Positions 38,701-48,124 of a DNA stretch of 53,787 bases are shown here, one piece after another; position 1 is the first letter of the stretch; every line of letters starts with the position of its first letter. The stretch comes from an uncultured Pelagibacteraceae bacterium (GTDB taxonomy: Bacteria; Pseudomonadota; Alphaproteobacteria; Pelagibacterales; Pelagibacteraceae). The position numbers were made by a program, and so were the translations under genes. Under the pieces are notes generated by a model. It worked only from the letters and a program-made list of their open reading frames with translations. It made no database searches and had not been told where the DNA came from. The stretch is from contig CACEKT010000004.1 in NCBI GenBank assembly GCA_902560225.1, positions 1 to 53,787 of the forward strand, read 5' to 3'.

Positions 38701-39978
38701 TTAATCCTTTATATTCAAAATTCCTAAATTACCTTCACTTTCTAAAGCTAACAAGATTGTTTTAAATTTTTTACTATATTTTAAATCTCTTATTCTTTCA
38801 CCAATGTAGATTTTTTCATGTAATATAATCCTATCCAAATTTTTATTAAATTTTATTCGGTATAAACTTGAACCATTAAGTGACGATAAAATAAAATTAT
38901 TTTTCCAAAATGGAGTGAAGTTATCTGGTATTTTTATTATTTCAGATATACCAATTGCTGGAAGAAAAGAAAAAACTGGTTCTTTAAAATTGTAGCTTGC
39001 ATGATCTTTCTTATATCTTAGTTTTTCATCAAAATAACTTTTGCCATAAGAAGCAATTGGCCACCCATAATTTTTTTCAAAAATAATATTATTAATTTCA
39101 TCTCCACTTTTAGGTCCATGTTCGGTTGATAATATTAAATTATTATCAACATAAAGGCCCTGGGGATTTCGATGTCCAATAGAAAAAACAGAATAACCTT
39201 TATGATCCATAAAACTTTTAAATAAAATTTTTCCATAAATTGAACTTTTGTTTTGTGATTTATTGCCATTACTAAAATCTGGGTTTGAGCTATCCCCCAC
39301 TGTAAACAAAAGTCCTTTTTGATTTTTATGAACGTAATGTTGCATTCTTCCTCCCTGAATAATTGTTTTATTACATTCTTTAGGTGTAAAAAAACTCTCA
39401 AAGATTAAGTCTTTTTTAACTATTAAGGCCGTATATATATTAAATTTAAAACATTTATCTTTTAAACTTACAAAAGATAAATAAATTTTATCATCATGAA
39501 CAAATGAATCTAATATTTTATACGGTTTAATATTAGATGTTATTATTTTATGTTGTATTTTTTCTTTTTCATTACTTAAAATTTTCTTTAAATTGATTTG
39601 AGAAATTATGCCAACATCATCAATTATCCATATCTTATTATCCTCAATTAGCTCTATATGAAAAGATTTTCTCACTGTATTCTTATTATAAATACCATCT
39701 TTTCTTTCAGTTAAAAAATCTAGTTTTGCTTTAGTAAAATTGACATTTAATAATTGAGTTTTTGGTAAAAATTTGACGTTATAATCATTTTGAAATTGTT
39801 TTATAAATACATCATCATATAGAATTTTTAAAAAGTATTGTACTTTTACAGGAGTATAGGGCCACAGATATCTGTTTATGTATTGTTTGGCTTTAGTTTC
39901 GTTTTGTTTAACTATTTCTTTCAGTGAAAAAAATATAATAATAAAAATGATAAAAATTATTATTTTTTTTTTACTCAT
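38701..39978 (-). CDS. Glucose/sorbosone dehydrogenase-like beta-propeller protein
   Basis: A 425-residue exported protein. An N-terminal hydrophobic anchor or signal covers about 4-20 (KKIIIFIIFIIIFFSLKEIV). The second half has the GSDH signature: LLFTVGDSSNPDF, GKILFKS, FSIGHRNPQGLYVDNN, LSTEHGPKSGDEINNI, NYGWPIASYG. The family oxidises sugars or aldoses with PQQ, though many members lack proven activity. No PQQ synthesis genes are in the window. It occupies a one-gene cassette and is transcribed against ssrA. The substrate is unknown. Confidence 0.82.
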   Translation of the reverse strand: MSKKKIIIFIIFIIIFFSLKEIVKQNETKAKQYINRYLWPYTPVKVQYFLKILYDDVFIKQFQNDYNVKFLPKTQLLNVNFTKAKLDFLTERKDGIYNKNTVRKSFHIELIEDNKIWIIDDVGIISQINLKKILSNEKEKIQHKIITSNIKPYKILDSFVHDDKIYLSFVSLKDKCFKFNIYTALIVKKDLIFESFFTPKECNKTIIQGGRMQHYVHKNQKGLLFTVGDSSNPDFSNGNKSQNKSSIYGKILFKSFMDHKGYSVFSIGHRNPQGLYVDNNLILSTEHGPKSGDEINNIIFEKNYGWPIASYGKSYFDEKLRYKKDHASYNFKEPVFSFLPAIGISEIIKIPDNFTPFWKNNFILSSLNGSSLYRIKFNKNLDRIILHEKIYIGERIRDLKYSKKFKTILLALESEGNLGILNIKD

Positions 39979-40018
39979 AATTTTATATAAATTTATATCA
40001 ATACTATTTGCTTGCCAA

Positions 40019-40162
40019 CTACAAGGCTATTATTTTTTTCGAGATTGTCCCACCATTGCGAGCTAAAACTTAAATGTTAACGAAAGATAATCTATTACTG
40101 AATATTCAACTTAGGTTAATTTTAGAAGTACGATCTAGGGTACCTTTCAACAGAACGCCCCC
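40019..40162 (+). pseudogene. Decayed ssrA coding-piece remnant (ssrA repeat copy 4)
   Basis: About 140 bp align by eye with the coding piece of intact ssrA (35488-35625): AAGGCTATT, CGAGATTGTCCCACCATTG, GAGCTAAA, GTTAACGAAAG and the end ACCTTTCAACAGAACGCCCC. The tag frame is destroyed: GTT AAC GAA AGA TAA replaces the intact codons, and the ALAA end is lost. The tRNA-like 5' end and acceptor piece are missing, so it cannot work as tmRNA. It is best read as displaced host ssrA sequence left after insertion of another element. Confidence 0.8.
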
Positions 40163-40187
40163 AACAACTCTTTTAATTCTCTTTTTA

Positions 40188-40685
40188 TTAGAAGTTATTT
40201 ATTTTTGCAATCATGCCCGCTTCATAGTGACCAGGAACGTTACACGCTACCTCAAGATCACCATTAGTACTAAATTTCCATATTAATTCAGCACTCTGGT
40301 TTGGTTCTAACAACACGCTATTAGAATGAGAATGACTCATAGAATGATCTTTTTTTGATAATTCTTTCATTTTTTTTTTATCAATTTCATCAACTAATAA
40401 TATTTCATTTTCAACCATTTTAATCATTTCTGGTTGGTGTTTCAGGTGCATTGCTTTAGTAGCAATATTAAATTCATGAACTAGTTCGCCATAATTATGA
40501 ACAATAAACTTTATAGTTTGGTTCTTCTTTATTTCAAATTTATTTGGCTCATAATAATTGTCATACATTTTAACTTCGATAACTTTAGAAACTTCAGTTG
40601 GATCTCCTTTTTGACCTATCATGTTCATAGTGCCGCCAAAAGAGATACTTGGCATTAAAATTAATAATAATATAATTTTTTTCAT
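40188..40685 (-). CDS. Periplasmic cupredoxin-like copper protein
   Basis: A 165-residue protein with a signal peptide (about 1-18). The type 1 copper ligands are probably H70 (GELVHEF), C148, H153 and M158 (ACNVPGHYEAGM). A His/Met-rich insert (DHSMSHSHSN, 113-122) may add copper-binding capacity. It likely carries electrons or buffers copper in the periplasm. It is the only gene between ssrA copies 4 and 5. Its stop lies 25 bp from the remnant. Confidence 0.87.
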   Translation of the reverse strand: MKKIILLLILMPSISFGGTMNMIGQKGDPTEVSKVIEVKMYDNYYEPNKFEIKKNQTIKFIVHNYGELVHEFNIATKAMHLKHQPEMIKMVENEILLVDEIDKKKMKELSKKDHSMSHSHSNSVLLEPNQSAELIWKFSTNGDLEVACNVPGHYEAGMIAKINNF

Positions 40686-40753
40686 GCTTAAAATTAAAAA
40701 CTTTTAAAAAATTTAACATTATGAATTTTGGCGCAGTTGTGGCACACTATTTA

Positions 40754-40836
40754 TTAAATTCTAGACTTTTCAATTCAAATTATTCACAAATAATGATGCT
40801 TTGTTCTGGGCATCTGTCAACAGAAAACCTCTTTCT
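40754..40836 (+). repeat. ssrA 3'-end repeat, copy 5 (degenerate)
   Basis: It aligns over about 82 bp with copy 2 (37551-37631), including TCAATTCAAATTATTCAC, and ends GGGCATCTGTCAACAGAAAA. The GC stem of the host ssrA is lost. It is the outermost copy and probably marks the oldest insertion boundary on the ppdK side. Confidence 0.8.
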
Positions 40837-40924
40837 AAAAGGTAAAAAAAATAATGTTATATGTCACAAGATCATATAAATAACTATTTATTATACATAA
40901 TGACTAAATTATAAAATCATAATT

Positions 40925-41551
40925 ATGGAAGCATTTGAGAACAAGCTTAATTTAATTAAAGAAAGAATAAAAGATATAGAAAAACCCTTAATTTTAGAAT
41001 TAGGTGTAAAAGAAGGTAGATCAACAAAAATGTTTTTAGAAGTTTGTGATCAAAATGATGGAAATTTAATATCAATAGATGTACTGGACTATTCAAAGGT
41101 TTCAAGTAATCCAAAATGGAAATTTATACATTCATCAGATGATAATTTTGAATATACTAATCAATTCATAGAAAAAAAGGTTGATGTTTTATTTATTGAT
41201 TCACTTCATGAACCAAACCATATAAGAAAAGTTTTTTATAATTATTTCAATTTTGTTAAAGTAAATGGTTTAATTTTTATAGATGATGTTATTTGGTTGC
41301 CATATGTTAAAGATGGTTATAGGGATAATGATTTTATTGAAACAATCAATAGATTAACGTTTAATAAAATATTAGAAATTTTTAACTCTAATAAAGATAA
41401 TTTTACATTAGATATGAACTTTTCAGCTTCAGGACTAGCGATTATGAAAAAAATTGGTAATCATTTGAACAATGAAAAAAAAATAGTCAATAGACTTTTT
41501 TCTCTTAAAAACATTTTAAAAAAATTTTATAAACCTAAACCAAAAAACTAG
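40925..41551 (+). CDS. Class I SAM-dependent methyltransferase, CmcI-like (paralogue of 31765-32463)
   Basis: A 208-residue protein with LILELGVKEGRSTKMFLEVC (motif I), NLISIDVLDYS, VLFIDSLHEPNHIRKVFYNY, then GLIFIDDVIWLPYVKDG. It matches the minus-strand paralogue at 31765 along its whole length, but the C-terminus differs. The two copies lie on opposite sides of the ssrA cassette region in opposite directions. A sugar or small-molecule substrate is likely but unknown. It may be the relic cargo of an older insertion. Confidence 0.75.
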   Translation: MEAFENKLNLIKERIKDIEKPLILELGVKEGRSTKMFLEVCDQNDGNLISIDVLDYSKVSSNPKWKFIHSSDDNFEYTNQFIEKKVDVLFIDSLHEPNHIRKVFYNYFNFVKVNGLIFIDDVIWLPYVKDGYRDNDFIETINRLTFNKILEIFNSNKDNFTLDMNFSASGLAIMKKIGNHLNNEKKIVNRLFSLKNILKKFYKPKPKN

Positions 41552-41587
41552 ATAATATATAAGAACTGTATAGTATAGAATCCACAC

Positions 41588-44266
41588 TCAATAAAAGTTA
41601 ATTTTTTTTTTCTTTTTTAATTCTGCTTGAGCTGCTGCTAGTCTTGCTATGGGAACTCTATATGGTGAACACGAAACATAGTGAAGGCCTGTTCGAGAAC
41701 AAAAATTTATACTAATTGGATCTCCACCATGCTCTCCACAAATCCCCAGTTTAATCTTTTTATTTTGTTTTTTTCCATTATTTACTGCAATTTCTATTAA
41801 ATCTTGAACACCTTCATCAATTGATACAAAAGGATCTATTGAAAATATTTTGTTATCAATATAGTCATTTAAAAATTTTCCACTATCATCGCGGCTTATT
41901 CCAAAAGTTGTTTGAGTTAAATCATTGGTTCCAAAACTAAAAAAATCAGCATGTTTTGCAATATCTTTTGCTTTAATTGCTGCTCTTGGAAGCTCAATCA
42001 TTGTTCCAACTAAAAACTTTATTTTCAGATTATAATGTTTTTGAACTTCATGAGCTATTTTAATTACTAATTCTTTCAATATTTTTATTTCTGCTTCAGT
42101 TGATACTAGTGGGATCATAATTTCAGGAAAAGCAGATTTAATCTTATTTTTTTTAAGTTCTGCTAAAGCCTCAAATATAGCTCTGCATTGCATTTCATAA
42201 ATTTCTGGAAAAGAAATTCCAAGCCTACAACCTCTATGACCCAACATTGGATTTTGTTCGTGCAATTCTTCAATTCTAGCTTCTATTTCTTTTACTGGAA
42301 TATTTGATACGTTTGCAACTTCATTAATTTCTTTATCAGTATTAGGCAAAAACTCATGAAGAGGTGGATCTAATAATCTAACAGTGACTGGCAAACCACT
42401 CATAATTTTAAATATTTCAATAAAATCTTTTTTTTGATGTGGCAGAAGTTTCTCAAGTGCTTTTGATCTATCTTCTATAGTTTTAGACAAAATCATTTCT
42501 CTAACTGATAAAATTCTTTCCTCATCAAAAAACATGTGTTCTGTTCTACAAAGACCAATACCCTCAGCACCAAAATCTTTAGCAGTTTTTGTATCTTTTG
42601 GTGTCTCTGAATTAGTTCTTATATTTAATTTTCTAAAATTATCTGCCCAAGACATTAGTTTTGAGAAATCTCCTGAAATTTCAGGCTTAACGGTTGCTAC
42701 ACTACCAGAAATTACTCTTCCAGTAGATCCGTCAATAGTAATTATCTCACCTTCTTTTATTTCCATCGAAGCTGTTTTGAATGTTTTATTTTCATAATTT
42801 ATATCAATCTCACTTGAGCCAGAAACACATGGCCTACCCATTCCTCTCGCAACTACCGCTGCATGGCTTGTCATACCTCCTCTAGCTGTTAAAATTCCTT
42901 TAGCTGCATGCATTCCCTGAATATCCTCTGGTGATGTCTCTACTCTAACTAAAATTGTATCCTGCATCATTCCAGTTAATCTTTCTGCTTCTTCAGATGT
43001 AAATACCACTTTACCACTTGCTGCGCCTGGAGATGCTGGAAGCCCGTTTGCTATAACATTTATTAAACTTTTTTCATCTAAAGTAGGATGAAGTAATGTG
43101 TCTAAAGAATTAGGATCAATTCTTAACACTGCTTCTCTTTTTGAGATTAATTTTTCTTTTACCATATCAACTGCAATTTTAACTGCTGACTTAGCAGTTC
43201 TTTTTCCAGATCTTGTTTGAAGCATCCATAGTTTTTCTTTTTCAACAGTAAATTCTACATCTTGCATATCTTTGTAATGTTTTTCTAATTTTTTTAAAAT
43301 TTTATGAAGCTGTTTATAAACTTTTGGCATAGACTCCTCCATTGAAGCTGATTTTACTTTTGCCAACTGTCTTGCTTTTTTAGTTATGTATTGGGGAGTC
43401 CTTGTTCCAGCGACAACATCCTCACCTTGAGCATTAATTAAATATTCACCATATATTTCATTTGATCCATCCGAAGGATTTCTTGTGAATACTACTCCAG
43501 TCGCGCAATCTTCGCCCATATTGCCGAATACCATAGACTGAACATTAACAGCTGTTCCCCATTCAGCTGGAATTTGATTTAATTTTCTATAAACCTTTGC
43601 TCTATTACTCTCCCAAGATAAAAATACCGCATTTATAGAACCTAACAACTGCTCATATACATCCTGAGGGAAATCTTTATTAGATTTTTCTTTAATAGTT
43701 CTCTTAAAATCTTGAATTAAACCTTCCCAATCATTTTCATCAAGATCAGTATCTAAAAGAACTCCTTTGGTAAGCTTGTAGTTCTCTATTAATTCTTCAA
43801 AATGGTAACTTTCAACTTCCATCACTACATTTCCATACATTTGAATAAACCTTCTATAACTATCCATGGCAAACCTTCTATTAGAAGTTTGATTGGCTAG
43901 TGCATTTACTGTTTTATCATTAAGACCAAGATTTAAAATTGTATCCATCATTCCCGGCATTGATACTCTAGCACCTGATCTAACTGATAAAAGTAATGGA
44001 TTTTTTAAATCTCCAAATTTTTTACCTACATCTTTTTCAATAACTTTTAGCTCTTTTTTAATTTGATTAATTAAATTTTTATTAAGTTTTTTTTTATTCT
44101 TATAAAAAGTTTCACATACTTTCGTTGATATTGTAAAACCCGGAGGCACTGGAAGTCCCATTTTACCCATTTCAGAAAGGTTAGCACCCTTGCCTCCTAA
44201 AAAATTTTTAGGATTTTTAATTTTTTTATTATCTTGAGATTTGAAATTTAAAATAAGTTTTTTCAT
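41588..44266 (-). CDS. ppdK: Pyruvate phosphate dikinase
   Basis: An 892-residue PPDK, full length. The N-terminal ATP-grasp begins with FLGGKGANLSEMGKMGLPVPPGF. The phosphohistidine domain has GGMTSHAAVVARGMGRPCVS near residue 460. The C-terminal PEP barrel ends with FFSFGTNDLTQTTFGISRDD and IKLGICGEHGGDP. It interconverts pyruvate and PEP using ATP and Pi, and serves glycolysis or gluconeogenesis in organisms with few glycolytic enzymes. It shares its start base with the glyS stop. Confidence 0.98.
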   Translation of the reverse strand: MKKLILNFKSQDNKKIKNPKNFLGGKGANLSEMGKMGLPVPPGFTISTKVCETFYKNKKKLNKNLINQIKKELKVIEKDVGKKFGDLKNPLLLSVRSGARVSMPGMMDTILNLGLNDKTVNALANQTSNRRFAMDSYRRFIQMYGNVVMEVESYHFEELIENYKLTKGVLLDTDLDENDWEGLIQDFKRTIKEKSNKDFPQDVYEQLLGSINAVFLSWESNRAKVYRKLNQIPAEWGTAVNVQSMVFGNMGEDCATGVVFTRNPSDGSNEIYGEYLINAQGEDVVAGTRTPQYITKKARQLAKVKSASMEESMPKVYKQLHKILKKLEKHYKDMQDVEFTVEKEKLWMLQTRSGKRTAKSAVKIAVDMVKEKLISKREAVLRIDPNSLDTLLHPTLDEKSLINVIANGLPASPGAASGKVVFTSEEAERLTGMMQDTILVRVETSPEDIQGMHAAKGILTARGGMTSHAAVVARGMGRPCVSGSSEIDINYENKTFKTASMEIKEGEIITIDGSTGRVISGSVATVKPEISGDFSKLMSWADNFRKLNIRTNSETPKDTKTAKDFGAEGIGLCRTEHMFFDEERILSVREMILSKTIEDRSKALEKLLPHQKKDFIEIFKIMSGLPVTVRLLDPPLHEFLPNTDKEINEVANVSNIPVKEIEARIEELHEQNPMLGHRGCRLGISFPEIYEMQCRAIFEALAELKKNKIKSAFPEIMIPLVSTEAEIKILKELVIKIAHEVQKHYNLKIKFLVGTMIELPRAAIKAKDIAKHADFFSFGTNDLTQTTFGISRDDSGKFLNDYIDNKIFSIDPFVSIDEGVQDLIEIAVNNGKKQNKKIKLGICGEHGGDPISINFCSRTGLHYVSCSPYRVPIARLAAAQAELKKKKKINFY

Positions 44267-46332
44267 TAGTGGGGGTCAATTAAAGAAAAATTAACATAAT
44301 TATCAAACGTTTTACATAACATTTGAATCAGTTCCAGCCTATTTTTTTTAATAAAAATATCTTCCTCATTTACAATAACATTGTCAAAGAAATCAAAAAC
44401 TATACCCTTCGACTCAGCTAAATTAGTTAGTGATTGTTGGAAATTCTCATCTTTATTTATATTTGAAAAATACTTTTTCAATTCGTTAATTTTTTTAAAT
44501 AAATTTTTTTCAAGTTCAGTTTTAAAAATACCAGGGTCAGTTGTATTTGACAGCTCAATTTTTTTATCCTTTAACTCACTTTCCAATATACTTGATGCTC
44601 TTTTGTAGCTTGAAATAAGATCTTTTCCACTTGGCTTATCAATAATTTTATTTAAACTTTTTGCTTTACCAAAAATAATAACGGATTCATCTAAATAAAA
44701 AGAGCTTGTTGAAGCCTGTATAATATCATGACGTATTTTCTCCTCTTTCATATAAAATTTTAATCTATCCATCAAAAAATCAGATAATTCTTTTTGCAAA
44801 AATTCATTCTCAAATTCAAAACCTTGATCTAAGTATAAACTTGATGAATAGTTAATTAAGTCTCTTATTTTGAAATCTTTTTTATTTTCAACTATTGTTT
44901 TAATAATTCCTAAAGCAATTCTTCTTAAAGCAAATGGATCTTTAGAGCTGGTTGGTTTTTGGTTTATTCCATAAAAACCAACAAGTGTGTCTATTTTATC
45001 AGCTAGTGAAAGTGCAATACTATAATGATTTTTTGGTGCTTTTGAGTTAAAGCCTGAAGGTAAATATTGTTCACTTATTGCAAGAGATATGTCTTTTTCA
45101 AATCCTTGTGCTTCTGCAAAATAACCACCCATAATTCCTTGAAGTTCTGGATACTCTCCCACAACCTCAGAAACTAAATCCACTTTAGAAATAGATGCAG
45201 ATAATTCTACTTTTTCCTTACTTATTAATAATTCGTCTGAAAGCATTCCACCAAGTTTTCTCATTCTCTGGACTTTATCAAAGTAAGTTCCTAGCCCTTT
45301 AAAATAATTCATGGATTTTAATTTTGAAACTCTTTTAACTAGATTTTGAGATTTATCTCTCTTCCAGAAGAATTCAGCATCACTCAGTCTGGCCTCTACA
45401 ACTCTTTCATTTCCTAGTTTTATAAAACCCTTTGTATCTTTTTTATTTGTTACAACTAAAAATTCATTTGTAATATTTCCTTTTTTATCAAATGTTGGAA
45501 AATATTTTTGGTGATGCTGCATAGTTATAATTAAGATCTCTTTTGGTATATCAAGAAATTTTCTATTAAATTCACATAATATAACGTTTGGTTGATCTAT
45601 TAAATCCACAATTTCATTAAGTAGTTTTGGATTACTTTCAATTATTATATTTTTTTTACTTGAAATTTCTTTTAATTTTTTTTCTATTAAATTTTTTCTT
45701 TCATTTTGATCAATAATAATATTCAATTTTTTAAAAAATTTTTTATAATTTTTGAACTCGTTAAATATTTTTTTCTTTTCCTCAAACTCTTTATCAATAA
45801 AAGTTGAGTTTGATGAGGCTATGTGGTGAAAATCAAAATTTAATTTAGCTTTATCAAATACTGCTAATATTGATTTTAATGGTCTGCCCCAATTTAAATC
45901 AAAATTGCCCCACTTCATTGATTTTTTCCATTGAATTTTTTGTAATACTTGAGGCACAAACTCTTCTAACAAATCTTGGGTATTGAGTTTTTCTGATTTT
46001 TTTTTAAAAAAATAAAATTCTCCTTTTTCTGTTTTTTTTTTAAAAAGTTCTTGATTAGAGATATTATTTGATCTCATAAAACCTTTTAGTGCAATTTCAG
46101 GAGCATTAATATTTGGTCCTTTAATTTCTTCAGATTTTAAAAATAATTTTTTCGGAAGACCCTCAAATATAATTATTAATCTATTGGGTGTTGAAAATGA
46201 TGAACTTTTTTTAAAAGAGATAAATTTTTCATTGAATAATTTATTGAAACTCTCCAATAAATCTAACCTCAAATTCTTTTGAAGAGATGAAGGGATTTCC
46301 TCACTAAATAATTCTAAAAAAAAATCTGACAT
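44266..46332 (-). CDS. glyS: Glycyl-tRNA synthetase beta subunit
   Basis: A 688-residue GlyS. N-terminal FFLELFSEEIPSSLQKNLR, the central KSMKWGNFDLNWGRPLKSIL, MQHHQKYFPTFDKKG, RVVEARLSDAEFFWKRD, and GIMGGYFAEAQGF are typical. The C-terminal anticodon-binding region is Lys/Asn-rich. It pairs with GlyQ, whose stop abuts its start, to charge tRNA-Gly. ppdK follows directly. Confidence 0.97.
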   Translation of the reverse strand: MSDFFLELFSEEIPSSLQKNLRLDLLESFNKLFNEKFISFKKSSSFSTPNRLIIIFEGLPKKLFLKSEEIKGPNINAPEIALKGFMRSNNISNQELFKKKTEKGEFYFFKKKSEKLNTQDLLEEFVPQVLQKIQWKKSMKWGNFDLNWGRPLKSILAVFDKAKLNFDFHHIASSNSTFIDKEFEEKKKIFNEFKNYKKFFKKLNIIIDQNERKNLIEKKLKEISSKKNIIIESNPKLLNEIVDLIDQPNVILCEFNRKFLDIPKEILIITMQHHQKYFPTFDKKGNITNEFLVVTNKKDTKGFIKLGNERVVEARLSDAEFFWKRDKSQNLVKRVSKLKSMNYFKGLGTYFDKVQRMRKLGGMLSDELLISKEKVELSASISKVDLVSEVVGEYPELQGIMGGYFAEAQGFEKDISLAISEQYLPSGFNSKAPKNHYSIALSLADKIDTLVGFYGINQKPTSSKDPFALRRIALGIIKTIVENKKDFKIRDLINYSSSLYLDQGFEFENEFLQKELSDFLMDRLKFYMKEEKIRHDIIQASTSSFYLDESVIIFGKAKSLNKIIDKPSGKDLISSYKRASSILESELKDKKIELSNTTDPGIFKTELEKNLFKKINELKKYFSNINKDENFQQSLTNLAESKGIVFDFFDNVIVNEEDIFIKKNRLELIQMLCKTFDNYVNFSLIDPH

Positions 46333-47214
46333 CTAACTTTGATTGTCTAACCAAATTCCTGCAGCTGCTTTTGTAATATTTCTAATTCTGCCTATATATC
46401 CTGCTCTTTGGGCTACACTTATAGCTCCACGAGCATCTAAAATATTAAATACATGACTTGCTTTTAGACATTGATCATACGAAGGTAATGATAGTTTTTT
46501 TTCTACAAGAGATTTGGCTTCCATCTCATGCATATCAAATATTTTTAATAAACTATCTACATTTGCGTGCTCAAAATTGTATGCTGAAAATTCTTTTTCA
46601 GCTTGATGAAAAACTTCTTTATATTTAACTCCTTCATTGTTCCATAATAGATCGTAGACATTTTTTTGTTGCTGCGTAAACATGCATATTCTTTCTAAAC
46701 CATAAGTAATTTCTACTGAAACAGGTTTGCATTCGTATCCTGCCATTTGTTGAAAGTATGTAAATTGTGTTATCTCCATACCATCACACCAAACTTCCCA
46801 ACCTAGACCAGCTGCACCTAAGGTTGGGCTCTCCCAGTCATCCTCAACAAATCTTATATCATGATCATTATGATCAATCCCAATTACAGATAAACTGTGA
46901 AGATATAATTTTTTTATATTATCTGGTGATGGTTTTATCAAAACTTGAAACTGATAATAATGTTGAAGTCTATTTGGGTTTTCACCATACCTACCATCAG
47001 ATGGTCTTCTTGATGGTTGGACATAAGCAGCTTTCCATGGTTTTGGTCCAAGCGATCTAAGTGTGGTAGCTGGATGAAATGTACCAGCTCCCACCTCCAT
47101 ATCATATGGTTGTAAAATTATGCATCCTTTTTTGCTCCAGAACTTTTGAAGATTTAATATTGTTTCTTGAAATGATTGAAATTTTTGTTTTGGTTTTTTT
47201 TTTTTAGAAACCAT
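46333..47214 (-). CDS. glyQ: Glycyl-tRNA synthetase alpha subunit
   Basis: A 293-residue GlyQ carrying the class II core: [60 protein letters not shown], and [20 protein letters not shown]. The bacterial alpha2beta2 form is thus used. The N-terminus overlaps the upstream sohB-like gene by 11 bp. Confidence 0.98.
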   Translation of the reverse strand: MVSKKKKPKQKFQSFQETILNLQKFWSKKGCIILQPYDMEVGAGTFHPATTLRSLGPKPWKAAYVQPSRRPSDGRYGENPNRLQHYYQFQVLIKPSPDNIKKLYLHSLSVIGIDHNDHDIRFVEDDWESPTLGAAGLGWEVWCDGMEITQFTYFQQMAGYECKPVSVEITYGLERICMFTQQQKNVYDLLWNNEGVKYKEVFHQAEKEFSAYNFEHANVDSLLKIFDMHEMEAKSLVEKKLSLPSYDQCLKASHVFNILDARGAISVAQRAGYIGRIRNITKAAAGIWLDNQS

Positions 47215-48010
47215 ATCTCTGCCAGATTGACCTTTCTTCTAAGATGTTAGTTAATTGATCTACTTGATTGTTAGAAGATGAAAGTTTTTGACTTAACCAA
47301 CCTTTAGATTTTTCAAATTTTTTAATTACTACATCTTCTCCAAATTTTTCTTTTAAAATTTCATGTGAATTACCTATTCCATCTATTAATCCCAAATCTT
47401 TCGCTTTACTACCTGACCAAAATTCTCCTGAAAAAAGTTCTACTTCAGATTTTTTAAGCTTAGATCCTCTGCTTTTTTCAACTACTTCTATAAAATCTTT
47501 ATGCAAATCTAACTGTATTTTTTTTAACCTCTCAATGTCCTCGTTTTTTTCTTCCATGAAAGGGTCTAGTGTGCTTTTATTTTTACCAGCAGTATGAACT
47601 CTTCTTTCAACACCAATTTTTTTAATTAATTCTGTGAAACCAAATGACGAATAAATCACTCCAATAGATCCAATGATTGAACTTGAATTCGCATAAATTT
47701 CATCACCAGCACATGAAATTAAATAACCACCTGATGCAGCAACGTCTTCAGCAAATACGATTACTTTTTTTTTATTTTTTTTTGCCTGATTTCTAATAAA
47801 ACTATAAATTAAGTGAGACTGAACCGGTGATCCACCTGGAGAATTTACAGTTATGGCAACGCAAGTAGCTTTTTTCAAAGAAAAGGCCTTTTTTATCAAT
47901 TCTTCTTGTCCCGCAAAGTCTATACCTTGTTTGAATTTTCCAGCGTTTCCTATAACACCACTCAATTTTAAATGGGCTATAACCTTTTTCTTTTTAAAAA
48001 AAGAGAACAT
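47204..48010 (-). CDS. Membrane-associated serine peptidase S49 (SohB/SppA-like)
   Basis: A 268-residue S49 protein. A CaiB-like beta segment [13 protein letters not shown] precedes [13 protein letters not shown]. The nucleophile motif [13 protein letters not shown] places the Ser near residue 94. IIGSIGVI follows, and a catalytic Lys of the SppA type is probably near 143 (AGKNKSTLD). It likely cleaves membrane-embedded signal-peptide remnants. It has no N-terminal transmembrane helix, unlike E. coli SohB, so attachment may be peripheral. It begins the sohB-glyQ-glyS-ppdK run. Confidence 0.85.
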   Translation of the reverse strand: MFSFFKKKKVIAHLKLSGVIGNAGKFKQGIDFAGQEELIKKAFSLKKATCVAITVNSPGGSPVQSHLIYSFIRNQAKKNKKKVIVFAEDVAASGGYLISCAGDEIYANSSSIIGSIGVIYSSFGFTELIKKIGVERRVHTAGKNKSTLDPFMEEKNEDIERLKKIQLDLHKDFIEVVEKSRGSKLKKSEVELFSGEFWSGSKAKDLGLIDGIGNSHEILKEKFGEDVVIKKFEKSKGWLSQKLSSSNNQVDQLTNILEERSIWQRYGF

Positions 48011-48124
48011 TATTATTCCTTATAGAATTATTAATTGAATATATAGACTAGTTATAATTGAAGAATTAGGTGCGTCAATTGATAAGTAATATATAAAACT
48101 TAATTATATTAACCTCATTAAATA

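Noticed and set aside
39979..40286. Small plus-strand frames at 39878-40066 and 40074-40286
   Set aside because: They run over the ssrA remnant and the antisense of flanking genes; no start context or recognisable protein.
35596..40836. Classical integron or CRISPR array
   Set aside because: The repeats are ssrA-derived and irregularly spaced by 0.6-2 kb with genes between. There is no IntI, attC fold, cas gene or regular short spacers.
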